Shown here: piece after piece, positions 47,657 to 58,735 of the stretch
Layout of the letters: every line of letters begins with the position of its first letter
Numbering within the stretch: position 1 is the stretch's first letter
Origin: Hemileia vastatrix
Lineage: Eukaryota > Basidiomycota > Pucciniomycetes > Pucciniales > Zaghouaniaceae
Assembly: GCA_030280995.1 (NCBI GenBank)
Contig: JASXTE010000004.1
Coordinates: forward strand, 44,621,877 to 44,685,876
Length of the DNA stretch: 64,000 bases
Direction: 5' to 3'
Made by a program: the position numbers and the translations under genes
The notes under the pieces: generated by a model
The model's input: only the letters and a program-made list of their open reading frames with translations
Told to the model about the DNA's origin: nothing
Databases searched by the model: none

Positions 47657-48737
47657 CTAGATCCTTCCATCCTCCCCTGTAAACTCCAAGAAAATTCCAA
47701 CTCCAGGTTGATAACCAATCCTGGCTGCAAAATCCTTTGAAAATATGACACCCAAAACTGCCCTAACAGTGCCTTTTGCAATATAAAAGTGCACCTTCCC
47801 AGAAGCTCCACCAACATCCAGCTTCACAAACTCTGCTGTCGCAACCAATTCAGTCACATGTCCACAAATTCCTCTCAAGCTCCCACCAATACCAGTTTTG
47901 ATGGGGAGGCCCAGTTGAGTTGCCTCAAAAAAAGAAATGAGATTGATCTGAGAACCAGAATCAATTAAAGCTCTGATAGCCTTGCCATTCAGAGTAACAT
48001 TGACAAACCCCAAAGGAGCAGAGAAATAAGTCTCCAAATTCTCCCCAAAATTCTCAGCAGGATCACAAATAAACTCCACCTCCACAGAAGAGACCCTTCT
48101 CCTGGTCAACATCTTCTTTTGCTTCTCAGCCAAACCAGGAATGATAGCAAAAAATTTGCCATAAGTCAAGAATATAGTTCCTTGATTAATTTTCTCCAAA
48201 ACAGAGTCTTTCACATCAGCTCTTAATGCAAACAATGGCCTCTCAAAATGGGCTTTTGATTGCACCACCTTAGGCCTTGATGCCTCTTGAGGTCCAGCAC
48301 CTCCATCCACTGTTTTCCTGACCCCAGAAACCAAACCAGATCCATAACTTATGACCCTAGCCACACTGAGCTTTGGCGAGGAAGCCAAAGGAACATCCTC
48401 CTCAGAGTCAGAATCCAAATCCATTGGCATTGGATCCCAATTCAGATCATAAGCACCAAAACTTGGCAGGCCCATATCTGAAATTCCCTTCTGCATCTTG
48501 TGCAGCTCCTCCTTACTAACTTTCCTCCTGGAATCCATCTTTGGATACACCTTGGGAGCATTGGGCTTAGGCTGAGCCTGTGAAGTGCTCTTGGGCCTAA
48601 CTACTCTCCCAGCATCAAAATCATAAACACCAGCAAAACATTCCCTCTTTAACTGTTCTTCACAAGAATACAACTCTGAACTACCATAAGAAGTAGAAAA
48701 AGAGACCTTATTAACCTCCTTCCCCTTCCCCTTGACA
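47657..48737 (-). pseudogene. Old Gypsy aspartic protease region
   Basis: In minus orientation from the insertion edge. Proline/lysine-rich sequence (KVYPKMDSRRKVSKEELHKM) precedes a retropepsin-like domain with the catalytic DSG in IRALIDSGSQINLISFFEAT (near 47970) and a second half (GTVRAVLGVIFSKDFA near 47770). It ends with TAG at 47657-47659. The start is cut by the plus-strand Gypsy insertion and resumes at 57603. Confidence 0.75.
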
Positions 48738-48742
48738 TAAAC

Positions 48743-49920
48743 TGTCAGCCTAAATATCCTTAGGACTGAGTATTTCTTATGCTTAAAATAAGATAACCTT
48801 AACTAGATTAAGCTTATATCTTAAAAATAAGGTTAAAATAATAATATATATTATTTTATTATATATATATATAATTATTATTCTATTATATAATTTATAA
48901 TAGTTTAAATAGCTTATCCATGGCCTAATAATACTTATTAAGGTGGTAATGGAGTCATAATATACTTATCTTAAGTGATATGAAGTAATTATTGACATAC
49001 ATAAGCTTATATGTATACATAAATCTCATATTCAGTGAAATATGCAGCATATTATGTATATTTAGGTATATAAGTCGGTTTTAGCCCCTTAATAGCCTAT
49101 AAAATTTGTTTTTCTGATTATTTTAGGTAATATGGACGAAATCAGTGGACTCACAACGCCTAAAGAAGCATAGACACCTATATCAGGCGCATACACCCAG
49201 TTTGGACAACTAAAATTACTTCCTTGGATGGTTATTCACGGATTTATGGGTTGGAAGGATGTTTCTGGGTTAATGTGGATCCTTTGGGATGTTATTGGGG
49301 GCTTGGACATTTTATTTGTTTCCTTTATATGCTTTTAGTTTCATTAAATCTCTTTTTGATTATTTATTTTACCTGTTTCTTTATGGTATCCGCTTTTATC
49401 TGGGTTTTCTATATATGGTATGACTCTGTGTTATTATTAATAGTGATGGAGGGTCCTTACTGGAGGTCTGGGTGTTGAAACTGCTTGAAGTGGACGCCAT
49501 GGGGAGGTGATGGGCCCTCACAGTGCTGTAATTGTGGGGGATAGCAGTGACATCATCTGGATTGAAGGTCTGTGCACTCCAGTGGATTTGGGTATAAGTA
49601 AGGGGGGATTTTGACGGTTTATTATCATCATTCAATTACTACACTTCAAAAAAACACTACAATACAACTATTAGAATTCAGAAATATATTATAAAGCCCT
49701 TATAAATTGATATTATCTTTATATAAGCTATAACTATATTTTATTCTTCTATTTTCCACCACTAGCACGCATTTAAATCCAAGTATTGTGAGTTTTATTT
49801 TGAGTATAACTATTTTATTAGTCTTCCCCTGAGGTTTAATCACTAAATCATTAATCAATAAGTAGTAGGACCATAAAATAAAACTATTATATCATACTTA
49901 TATACTAGACTGTACTGACA
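48743..49920 (+). repeat. 5' LTR of the chromodomain Gypsy
   Basis: 1,178 bp with TGTCAG...CTGACA ends, the same length as the 3' LTR and differing by roughly 2% on visual comparison. It contains long AT-rich runs and a conserved GC-richer block near 49500-49600 (CACAGTGCTGTAATTG, TCTGTGCACTCCAGTGG) also found in the solo LTRs. Confidence 0.95.
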
Positions 49921-50431
49921 ATTGGGGGTCTTTCCTTATATTTTACTTATTATTTAGTATAAGCCTTGGGACGTGATTTTTACCTTAGTACAGCTCAAAA
50001 TTAACCAAATATTTGGGTCTGCTGCATATTAGTGGGTCATCATAACTCATTGATTGCGGAAAAGAACCCTTATAATAATTGTACTAATTTTTTATCATAA
50101 AAATTAGATATTTACAGTAGTAACTGTACCCAATATAAACCCAATTTCACTTGGTATTTGGACACCAATATAACACCCAATTAAATTGGTATTTGGCTAA
50201 AGCTTGGTAAGCTAATTATTCACCCTTATAGAGGTCTAGTTAAACTTATTATTATATTTTTAACAGATTTTTTCGAATTTTTCTTACATTTTATTTAAAT
50301 AAATAATGATATAAATTCAGGGTAAGCTCCATTGCTTTTTTATTAGTAATATAATTGCTAATATCTTTTGTCTACTAACTCCATAGAGTTTTTTCCTTTT
50401 GTAGACGTAAAATATTGTCATTCTGAACAAT
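49921..50431 (+). other. Gypsy 5' leader, non-coding
   Basis: AT-rich leader between the 5' LTR and the first frame. It begins ATTGGGGGTC, with the putative primer-binding site at 49923. The matching tRNA was not identified. Confidence 0.5.
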
Positions 50432-51064
50432 ATGAGTGCTCCCCAGGATAGTGTAAGTGAACAGCCTGCTTATAATACCAGGTCTAAAGCTAACAAAAAC
50501 TTTCCAGGACATCACCATGGAGGGACAACAGTACCCCCAGCCAGAAAGCATGAGTATAGAGGAAAAGGACGCCCTCTTAAAAAAGATAACTATCAAAAAG
50601 ACGTCTCCTCCTCTTCAGGATCAACTGTCCCACATGGAAAAACAGGTTCTGAAGTTGGAGGAATCAAAATCTCTCATGTTCAAAGAAGTAGAGCAGTTGG
50701 AAAACAATTGCAAGGTAGGGTTTCAGCAGATGAATCAGGCAATGGCAGAATTAAAGGGAGGCCAGCCCAGTCAATCAAATCAGCAACCCCCTACCCAAGG
50801 AGGGTTCACTCACTCCCAGGAGAAAATCCTGGTAGACAAATGGAAATGGGACTGGTTTCACCAACAGTGGACAAGCCACAGTTGCAACAGGGATCCACCC
50901 CCTCATCTGACTTCTTCGGCTCACCCTTACAAGGGAAAAAAGCGCCAAAAATCAGGACTGGCAACCATCCCTTGGTAAGTAACTTACCCTCTCAGATTAG
51001 ACATAATACTGATAATTACAATATAGGTAATTCTATTGATGTTAAATCTGTACAAAAAAAATAG
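50432..51064 (+). CDS. Gypsy 5' leader ORF (overlapping frames)
   Basis: Frame 1 starts MSAPQDSVSEQPAYNTRSKA (50432-51064). A second frame (50457-50978) carries MSIEEKDALLKKITIKK and a Glu/Lys-rich helical stretch that looks more protein-like. The N-terminus of one and the helix of the other probably belonged together, so a frameshift near 50500 is likely. A consensus donor (GTAAGT at 50979) follows the second frame, so splicing towards the gag-pol frame at 51229 is possible. No domain was recognised. Confidence 0.45.
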   Translation: MSAPQDSVSEQPAYNTRSKANKNFPGHHHGGTTVPPARKHEYRGKGRPLKKDNYQKDVSSSSGSTVPHGKTGSEVGGIKISHVQRSRAVGKQLQGRVSADESGNGRIKGRPAQSIKSATPYPRRVHSLPGENPGRQMEMGLVSPTVDKPQLQQGSTPSSDFFGSPLQGKKAPKIRTGNHPLVSNLPSQIRHNTDNYNIGNSIDVKSVQKK

Positions 51065-51228
51065 AGGAGGATTTAAGAAATTTAGGTTTTAGAGTAGATA
51101 CACCTGACTTGTCTTTTGTCCATAATAACAGTACTATATACAATGATAATACAGTTAATCCTCAGTTGCAACCACCTACTAGTGAGATGAGAAGTTCACA
51201 GGAGAGTTAGAGAATTGAAAAGGAGGAC

Positions 51229-54200
51229 ATGGAATATTTTAACAATAATCCAACTGTCCATAGAATTGTTTCAGCATTGTGGAATAGAATGACTGATTGT
51301 GAGGAACAGACAGTTAAACTCACTAGTGATACAATTTCATCCTTGACATTGAACATTTCTCAATTAGCAACACGTAATAAAGAATTAGAGAAAGAACATT
51401 TGTCTCTAACTCTTAAATATGATTCATTGAGTAATAAATATAATGACCTTTCAAACAAATTTTGTCAGTTAGAAAAATTATATGAAACACATTTATTAAA
51501 AACTGAATCAAGAACAAAGTTATCTTTTGCCCAGACAAATCAAAGTGTCTCTGAGTTGCTACAAAGATTAACTAAAGTTGAGATTGAAACAGCCAATCTA
51601 CTGATGAACCAGGATAATCATAAGTATAATCAATATAATAATAATCCTTTCATTGGCAAAAGTGAATCTCATTCCTTCCCTGTACCACCACAATTAAAAC
51701 CATCTGGTGGTAGTGTCAAATCTGAAAATGTAAGTCACAAATCCGTGCAGGAAGAAATACAAGACCATTTATCAAAAGTGAATGAGTTGTTGAATTTACC
51801 TAAGATTAGTGAGATAAAATCCAATCAGAAGAACTGGCCTAAGATAGATCAGTACCCAACTTATGATGGGGAAGCCAGCTCTGATTGGCAACATTTTATT
51901 CAAAGAATTGACAACTTGAAATTCTCATATAAGTTACCAGATGAAGAGATAACATCAAAATTAATTTCTTTATTTAAGGATGTTGCTTTATTATGGTTTG
52001 AAGCTGTCTTAAGTGAGGGTAGAGACTACTCTTGGGCTGAATGGAAACAACTTATTGAAAAACAATTTGGAGGTTCTAAATTCAGGCTTACTCAGCAGAG
52101 ACTGTATGAGAAGACTAGGTATAATCCGTTGAATGGTGACAAACCTATGGTATTTTTAATGAATTTAAACAAAATATTAAAAGCCATTGAGCCTCATATG
52201 GATTTTAACTTATGGAAAGATAAGATAATATACAAATTACCTATATCTGTCAGAGACATTGTTATAGCTAGAACATTAAATGTTACTGAATATTCTGACT
52301 TTATTAATATTTTCAATGAAATATTATTAAACCATAAGTATGAATCAAGGTATTCCACTTATAAGCAACATGTTGAACCTGTAAAAACTCAGAATTCAAA
52401 AACACTTCAGGAGAAGCAGAAAAAACCTACTGCACCTGTAGTACCTAAAAAGTATGAAACAAATACTTGTTATAAGTGTAACAAACCTTGGGTCAAAGGT
52501 CACAAATGTGAGAAAAACATAAATATTGTTGAAAATCAACGTGAATCTGAAACTGAAACTGAAAAAAGTAAAGAATCAAGTGATTATGACAGCAATATCT
52601 CATATAGTGATGAAAATGAAGTCTGTATGTTGGAAGATGATTTGTCCATCTTTGAAAATCCAATATTAAATATGGACTCAAATGAATCTTTAATGAATTT
52701 TGAGGATGCTGAAATCATTAAGGATATACAAGCTGATAACTTTAGAATGACACCTATCACGGTTCCAGCTATCATTTCTGGTGAAAATGTTAATATAGTA
52801 TTGGACACAGGAGCTGCTGGTTCAGTTGTTTCCACTAATACATTACAGAAAATTGATAGTGAATATAAGTTTAAGCTTGAACCACTTCAGAATAAAAATT
52901 GGAGAGGTTTTGGATCAGTACTACACCCCATTGGTAAATACAAAGCTGCTGTTTTCTTTAAACACCAACATGGTTATGTAAGGGTAACTTGTGACTTTGT
53001 AGTAATGGATAATACAAATTGTAGTAACTTTTTTATCATTGGAAATGATATTCTGACTAAATTTGGTGTAAAATTAGACCCTGCTAATAACAATTTTACA
53101 ATTGGCATGAATGGTAAAAGGAAATTTAAAATAAATTCTTTCAACACAGTCTTATACATTGAGTCAGTAACAAATTCCCCATCTAAAGGAAGAGAATCCA
53201 ATGAGATGGAACTTCTGGTAACAGAAATTTCAAAAGCATCATTTGGCACTCAGATAAGTGAAACTGAGAAAGATAATATTTTGGAATTAATTAAAGCTTT
53301 TCCAATGGCTTTTGCACATGGTACAAATGAACTTGGCCTTGTAAAAGATCATGAAATGAAAATTAGTTTAACCTGTGATATGGATAATATTCCTGCTAGT
53401 CTTAAAAAGAAACCATACCCTGCTTCACCAATGAAGAGGAAAGACATAGAGGATAATATTAAGATGTTATTAAAAATGAACATTCTTGAGAAGGTTGAAA
53501 CTACACCAAAATATTGTGTAATATCACCAGTGCTGATTTCTTATGAACAAGATAAAGCAAGACTGTGCCGTGATTATAGAGCATTAAATACATTTACAGT
53601 AGATGATATTTATCCCTTGCCAAGGATTGCCTCTATACATGCTACCCTTAAAGGTGCTAAATATATAAGTTGCCTAGATGGAAATAAAGGGTACCATCAA
53701 ATTCTTGTTGAAAAGAATTCACAGAACTTTTTGTTGATAACAACACACATGGGAATTTATAAGTATGTCAGAATGCCATTTGGACCAAAAAATGCTCCAT
53801 CAGTATTTCAAAAGTTAATGGATATAACATTCCATAATGAAATGATTGAGGGATGGTTAATGGTATACATTGATGACATCATAGTGTTCTCTAAAACTTT
53901 TGATGAACACTTAATCCATTTAAGGAAAGTATTTCAGAAAATGGATGAAATAAAAATGACCCATGCATTGAAAAAATGTAAATTTGGGTTTGAATCTTTA
54001 AAAGTGCTTGGTCATATTGTATCTGGCTTACAAATATGTGTAGACCAAAATAAAGTGGCTGAAATAAAGAATATTGGCATTCCTCAAAATGTGAAGGATG
54101 TACAATCTTTTCTTGGAATGTGTAGTTATTATAGACAATATATAAAAAACTACCAATCAATTGCTGCACCACTGACCACACTGATAAAGAAATCAGAAGC

Positions 54201-54672
54201 TTTCATTTGGAATAATGAAAGACAACAAGCTTTTAATAAGTTGAAAGAATGTTTAATGACAGCTCCTATCTTAGGATTACCAGATTTCCAATTACCTTTT
54301 GTATTATATACAGATGCAAGTTTTATTGGACTGGGTGCTGCTTTACATCAAAAGCAACTTATTGAAGGTAAAATGTCAGAAGTAGTAATCTGCTATATTT
54401 CACGTACTCTGAGAAGTGGTGAATTGAAATATGGTGCTACTCAACTTGAATGTTTGGCAGTAGTATGGGCTCTTGAAAAGCTACATTACTACCTTGAGGA
54501 CCAAAAATTTGAGTTAATCACTGACTGTAGTGCAGTTAAGTCACTCTTAAACATGAAAACTCCTAATAGACACATGTTTAGATGGCAATTAGCTGTACAA
54601 GAATACAGAGAACAGATGACTATTACACATAGAGCAGGAACCTTGCACTCTAATGTAGATCTGTTATCTTGA
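51229..54672 (+). CDS. Gypsy Gag-Pol: gag, protease, RT, RNase H (ends at an internal stop)
   Basis: 1147 residues. Residues 20-130 form a coiled coil. A Gag capsid region (about 205-380; WPKIDQYPTYDGEASSDWQH) precedes a zinc knuckle of C-x2-C-x7-H-x-C form (CYKCNKPWVKGHKC, about 413-426). The protease has DTGA (about 526). The RT shows RLCRDYRALN, LDGNKGYHQI and the catalytic YIDDI (about 880). RNase H has YTDAS (about 1027), LECLAVVWAL, ITDCSAVKSLL and an HRAGTLHSNVDLL end where HR.G.N..AD.LSR is usual. The frame stops at TGA (54670-54672) at the point where an Arg codon normally follows LS. A CGA-to-TGA change is the simplest reading. The integrase continues in the same frame. Confidence 0.93.
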   Translation: MEYFNNNPTVHRIVSALWNRMTDCEEQTVKLTSDTISSLTLNISQLATRNKELEKEHLSLTLKYDSLSNKYNDLSNKFCQLEKLYETHLLKTESRTKLSFAQTNQSVSELLQRLTKVEIETANLLMNQDNHKYNQYNNNPFIGKSESHSFPVPPQLKPSGGSVKSENVSHKSVQEEIQDHLSKVNELLNLPKISEIKSNQKNWPKIDQYPTYDGEASSDWQHFIQRIDNLKFSYKLPDEEITSKLISLFKDVALLWFEAVLSEGRDYSWAEWKQLIEKQFGGSKFRLTQQRLYEKTRYNPLNGDKPMVFLMNLNKILKAIEPHMDFNLWKDKIIYKLPISVRDIVIARTLNVTEYSDFINIFNEILLNHKYESRYSTYKQHVEPVKTQNSKTLQEKQKKPTAPVVPKKYETNTCYKCNKPWVKGHKCEKNINIVENQRESETETEKSKESSDYDSNISYSDENEVCMLEDDLSIFENPILNMDSNESLMNFEDAEIIKDIQADNFRMTPITVPAIISGENVNIVLDTGAAGSVVSTNTLQKIDSEYKFKLEPLQNKNWRGFGSVLHPIGKYKAAVFFKHQHGYVRVTCDFVVMDNTNCSNFFIIGNDILTKFGVKLDPANNNFTIGMNGKRKFKINSFNTVLYIESVTNSPSKGRESNEMELLVTEISKASFGTQISETEKDNILELIKAFPMAFAHGTNELGLVKDHEMKISLTCDMDNIPASLKKKPYPASPMKRKDIEDNIKMLLKMNILEKVETTPKYCVISPVLISYEQDKARLCRDYRALNTFTVDDIYPLPRIASIHATLKGAKYISCLDGNKGYHQILVEKNSQNFLLITTHMGIYKYVRMPFGPKNAPSVFQKLMDITFHNEMIEGWLMVYIDDIIVFSKTFDEHLIHLRKVFQKMDEIKMTHALKKCKFGFESLKVLGHIVSGLQICVDQNKVAEIKNIGIPQNVKDVQSFLGMCSYYRQYIKNYQSIAAPLTTLIKKSEAFIWNNERQQAFNKLKECLMTAPILGLPDFQLPFVLYTDASFIGLGAALHQKQLIEGKMSEVVICYISRTLRSGELKYGATQLECLAVVWALEKLHYYLEDQKFELITDCSAVKSLLNMKTPNRHMFRWQLAVQEYREQMTITHRAGTLHSNVDLLS

Positions 54673-56301
54673 GTACCTCTGCCTAATAATGATGATAATC
54701 CTGCTTATGTTCCTGAGTCAGAGATTATTAACATTTATGGCATTTATATTGTAGATCTTGAGGATGAATTTATGCAATCAATTCTTTATAATTATAATTC
54801 AGATCCTGACTTAAGTAAATTAACTACAATATTAAATGATCCATCTAATGCTTCAATGAATGTTTTAATAAAAACATTACCAATTAAGTATAAAGAGGCA
54901 TTAGATAAAGGAAAATTTTCCATTGAGGATGGTTTTATATATTACAGGAAAAAATTAAGTAATGTAATTGTAATTCCCCCTTCAATGAAGGAGTTAATGT
55001 TAAGTATATGTCATGATGATATATTAGCAGGTCATTTTGACTACCATAAAACATTAACCAGGGTAAAAAACACAGCTTGGTGGATTAACATGTCTGAGGA
55101 TGTTCAGAAATATGTTGAAACATGTGATTCTTGTCAAAAATCTAAAAGATTAACAGGAAAAAGAGCTGGTTTATTACAACAAATTGAGCAACCAAAAGCT
55201 CCATGGGAAATCATTAAAATGGACTTTGTAACAGGTTTGCCAATAGCAGGGCATAAGAGTTATAACTCCTGCTGGGTAATTGTAGATAGATTTACAAAGA
55301 TGTGTAAATTTATTCCTACCCACAAAGAGGTTTCTGCAAAGGACTTAGCTTTTTTATGGTGGACACAAATGTTAAATACAGCAGGTTTCCCCAAAGCAAT
55401 AGTTTCTGACAGAGATCCTAAATTTACTTCTGAGTTCTGGACGTCACTTATGGATGTTTCAGGGTGTCAATTAAAACTTTCTACAGCACACCATCCACAA
55501 ACTGATGGGCTAGCAGAAAGAATGATACAAACCATAGAAGATATGATAAGAAGATACTGTGATTTCGGTCTTAATTTTAAAGAAAATGACAAATTCATGC
55601 ATGATTGTGTAACCCTTATCCCAGGTTTAGAATTTGCATATAATAGTACAGTACATTCTGTCACTGGCAAAAAGACATTTGAGTTATGGTTGGGTTATGT
55701 ACCTAATACCCCTGCTAAAACTCTTAATAAGTTACCTAGATTGGATATTCATCCAGGTACTGAATCTTTTCTTCAGATGCAGGAACTATGCAGAAAACAT
55801 GCTCAAGAATGTATAAATAAGGCTTTTGAGTATGAAAAGAAAAGATGGGATAAAGCCCATAAAGAACAAATGTTCAAAGAGGGTGATGAAGTCCTTATTT
55901 CAACGCTACATTTCAATTTAAATGGTAATGTTAAATTGAAGGATCCATTCATTGGACCATTTGTAGTTAAAAAGATGGTTGGTAATAATGCTGTTGAGGT
56001 TATTCTATATGCACCTTATGATAGAAAACATCCAGTATTTCCTATTTCTCTTATAAAACCATACCATTCTAATGATACTGCTCTATTTCCAAGAAGATCA
56101 GGAAGGCATAAACAGCAACCTGAAGAAATAGTAGAAAAGGCAGAAATTGAAAAGATACTTAAAAAGAGACACCTTACTAAAGAAAAGGGAGTTGAGTATC
56201 TATTAAGATTTAAAAATAAATCAAGTGAATATGACCAGTGGATTCCAGAAAATGAAATCTCTGATCTTAAAAATCTCTTGAAGAAATTTAAATCTAAATA
56301 A
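54673..56301 (+). CDS. Gypsy integrase with C-terminal chromodomain (continues Pol after the stop)
   Basis: In frame with the preceding Gag-Pol; the first ATG is at 54772 (509 residues from there). The integrase has an HHCC zinc domain (GHFDYHKTL ... CDSCQKSKR, near 55030-55140), then the D,D-35-E core: Asp in KMDFVTGLP (near 55221), Asp in VSDRDPKF (near 55408) and Glu in DGLAERMIQTIEDMIR (near 55515). A GPF/Y-type stretch (DPFIGPFVVKKMVGNNAVEV) follows. The C-terminus is a chromodomain (EIEKILKKRHLTKEKGVEYL ... YDQWIPENEIS, about 56140-56260), which in this family can direct integration to marked chromatin. All catalytic residues are present. Production would need readthrough or a start after the stop. 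Confidence 0.93.
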   Translation, partial: VPLPNNDDNPAYVPESEIINIYGIYIVDLEDEFMQSILYNYNSDPDLSKLTTILNDPSNASMNVLIKTLPIKYKEALDKGKFSIEDGFIYYRKKLSNVIVIPPSMKELMLSICHDDILAGHFDYHKTLTRVKNTAWWINMSEDVQKYVETCDSCQKSKRLTGKRAGLLQQIEQPKAPWEIIKMDFVTGLPIAGHKSYNSCWVIVDRFTKMCKFIPTHKEVSAKDLAFLWWTQMLNTAGFPKAIVSDRDPKFTSEFWTSLMDVSGCQLKLSTAHHPQTDGLAERMIQTIEDMIRRYCDFGLNFKENDKFMHDCVTLIPGLEFAYNSTVHSVTGKKTFELWLGYVPNTPAKTLNKLPRLDIHPGTESFLQMQELCRKHAQECINKAFEYEKKRWDKAHKEQMFKEGDEVLISTLHFNLNGNVKLKDPFIGPFVVKKMVGNNAVEVILYAPYDRKHPVFPISLIKPYHSNDTALFPRRSGRHKQQPEEIVEKAEIEKILKKRHLTKEKGVEYLLRFKNKSSEYDQWIPENEISDLKNLLKKFKSK

Positions 56302-56419
56302 TACTGTTCATTCAGTATATGTATTATAAAAATTATTTTTTTATTTTATTATTTCACTCCTTAGTCTTAATTAAAATGTCTTAACATTTTTTTTATTGTT
56401 TTTTTTGGGGGTGAGGGAG

Positions 56420-57597
56420 TGTCAGCCTAAATATCTTTAGGACTGAGTATTTCTTATGCTTAAAATAAGATAACCTTAACTAGATTAAGCTTATATCTTA
56501 AAAATAAGGTTAAAATAATAATATATATTATTTTATTATATATATATATAATTATTATTCTATTATATAATTTATAATAGTTTAAATAGCTTATCCATGG
56601 CCTAATAATACTTATTAATGTGGTAATGGAGTCATAATATACTTATCTTAAGTGATATGAAGTATTTATTGACATACATAAGCTTATATGTATACATAAA
56701 TCTCATATTCAGTGAAATATGCAGTATATTATGTATATTTAGGTATATAAGTGGGTTTTTAGCCCCTTAATAGCCTATAACCTTTGTTTTTCTGCTTATT
56801 TTAGGTCATATGGACGAAATCAGTGGACTCACAACGCCTACAGAAGCATAGACACCTATATCAGGCGCATACACCCAGTTTGGACAGCTAAAATTACTTC
56901 CTTGGATGGTTATTCACGGATTTATAGGTTGGAAGGATGTTTCTGGGTTAATGTGGATGCTTGGGGATGTTATTAGGGGCTTGGACATTTTATTTGTTTC
57001 CTTTATATGCTTTTAGTTTCATTAAATCTCTTTTTGATTATTTATTTTACCTGTTTCTTTATGGTATCCGCTTTTATCTGGGTTTTCTATTTATGGTATG
57101 ACTCTGTGTTATTATTAATAGTGATGGAAGGTCCCTACTGGAGGTCTGGGTGTTGAAACTGCTTGAAGTGGACGCCATGGGGAGGTGATGAGCCCTCACA
57201 GTGCTGTAATTGCCGGGGATAGCAGTGACATCATTTGGATTGAAGGTCTGTGCACTCCAGTGGATTTGGGTATAAGTAAGGAGGTATTTTGACGGTTTAT
57301 TATCATCATTCAATTACTAAAATTCAAACAACCACTAAAATAAAATTATTAGCATTTAGAAATATATTATAAAGCCCTTATAAATTGATATTATCTTTAT
57401 ATAAGCTATAACTATATTTTATTCTTCTATTTTCCACCACTAGCACACATTTAAATCCAAGTATTGTGAGTTTTATTTGAGTATAACTATTCTATTAGTC
57501 TTTCCCTGAGATTTAATCACTAAATCATTTATCAATAAGTAGTAGGACCATAAAATAACACTATTATATCATACTTATATACTAGACTATACTGACA
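56420..57597 (+). repeat. 3' LTR of the chromodomain Gypsy
   Basis: 1,178 bp, preceded by the purine tract and followed by the TAAAC duplication. It has the same ends as the 5' LTR. Confidence 0.95.
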
Positions 57598-57602
57598 TAA
57601 AC

Positions 57603-57773
57603 ACCTTCCTTACAAGAAGAATTCCCCTGATCAGGAATCTCCTTGAACCTTGGCCCCCTCAGATTGAGACCACCCCTTCTCCTGACCAAATAAACAGGAG
57701 CCTGCCCCTCACTGGGCTTCAAAAATAAAACATCAGGGAACTTGAACACCCTACCATCAAACTCCACCTTTTC
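57603..57773 (-). pseudogene. Old Gypsy gag-protease linker fragment
   Basis: In minus orientation it reads FDGRVFKFPDVLFLKPSEGQ and PRFKEIPDQGNSSCKEGVYV. It then meets the plus-strand Gypsy insertion and resumes at 48737 on the other side without loss apart from the TAAAC copy. An in-frame TAG (about 57771) separates it from the zinc-knuckle fragment. Confidence 0.65.
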
Positions 57774-58031
57774 CTATGACACATCTATGTTTAGAGCCCA
57801 ACAATCATTTGACCTGTGCCCCCTCCTACTAAAACAGGAGCACACCCAAGGATCACTACTACCACCCGCCCTCCTCTCAAGAGGCTTGGCCTGCTGCATT
57901 GAGGCCCTATTCACCTTCTGAGTTTCCTGGAAAAAGATGTGCAACTTCTTGGTCAAGTCCACAAATTGCTCCATCACTGGGTCCCTCTCTTCTTTTGGAA
58001 CCTTCACCACCTTCTTCTCTTCCTTCTTCAT
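57774..58031 (-). pseudogene. Old Gypsy gag zinc-knuckle fragment
   Basis: 85 residues with a basic N-terminus (MKKEEKKVVKVPKEERDP) and a degenerate knuckle, CSCFSRRGHRSNDC. The usual C-x2-C is C-x-C here, so metal binding is doubtful. Its ATG overlaps the TGA of the preceding gag frame (58031-58028), most likely a frameshift in what was one protein. Confidence 0.65.
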
Positions 58032-58735
58032 CTTAACTTCCCCTCAGCTAAAGCCTCACTGACTTTGCTGAAAAATTTGGCACACCCCTCTTGATAGGTG
58101 TCCACAGCCAATAACTTTAAATAGGCCTCCACAGCCTCTTTTGCCTTGTCCAAGGCAGACAACTTCTGGTCCCCATTAGCAAAAGTATTCATCATGTACT
58201 TCCTTGACAGCTCCTTCAACACATCCATCCTGAAATCCCTAGCCAGGGAAGACCAAAAAATATCTTTTGCAGCATTTTCATGTGCCAGCTCCTCTACTTC
58301 AACCAAATATTCCACCACAGGGTCAAAATGTAGCAGAAACTTCCAGTAACTGTGCAAGTTACCCACACCACCATAAGATTTCCATTCACTGACAGCCTTA
58401 TTCAGCTCCATCATAGTGAACCTGACACCCCATCTATCCACCATCTCCCTGAATAACAACTTCCAATCCCTTTTCTTGTAGCCAGACATGGCTACCACCT
58501 CCTTCTCCACTGCCCTACCACCAATGAAGAAAATAATTTGCTTCACCAGATCCAGGTAAGAAGAACCATCCACACCAGCAGCAGCCTCATACTTCTCCAG
58601 AAACCACTTGACATCCTCCCCATTAAACTTGGTACCATCCCAAGCTTTTATCCTAACACACTTCCCAACCATCACAGCAGGAGCACCTTCCTCCCCACTG
58701 ACCATCACCATAGGAATAGAGGAACCAGAAGCCAT
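58028..58735 (-). CDS. Old Gypsy Gag (capsid part)
   Basis: 235 residues starting MASGSSIPMVMVSGEEGAPA at 58735, about 94 bp inside the right LTR. It has retrotransposon Gag features: KAWDGTKFNGEDVKWFLEKY, a helical repeat region and WKLLFREMVDRWG. No stop occurs inside, but the protein ends early by overlap with the zinc-knuckle frame, so it is a truncated Gag. Confidence 0.75.
   Translation of the reverse strand: MASGSSIPMVMVSGEEGAPAVMVGKCVRIKAWDGTKFNGEDVKWFLEKYEAAAGVDGSSYLDLVKQIIFFIGGRAVEKEVVAMSGYKKRDWKLLFREMVDRWGVRFTMMELNKAVSEWKSYGGVGNLHSYWKFLLHFDPVVEYLVEVEELAHENAAKDIFWSSLARDFRMDVLKELSRKYMMNTFANGDQKLSALDKAKEAVEAYLKLLAVDTYQEGCAKFFSKVSEALAEGKLR

Larger units (their letters stand above)
48743..57597 (+). 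mobile_element. Chromodomain Ty3/Gypsy retrotransposon (8,855 bp), nearly intact
   Basis: Complete structure: 5' LTR 48743-49920, internal region 49921-56419, 3' LTR 56420-57597, flanked by TAAAC duplications at 48738-48742 and 57598-57602. A possible primer-binding TGGGGG starts 2 nt after the 5' LTR. A purine-rich tract (GGGGGTGAGGGAG, 56407-56419) precedes the 3' LTR. Gene order is gag, protease, RT, RNase H, integrase, chromodomain, which is typical of chromoviruses. One in-frame TGA interrupts pol. It inserted into the gag-protease region of the older minus-strand Gypsy. Confidence 0.96.
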
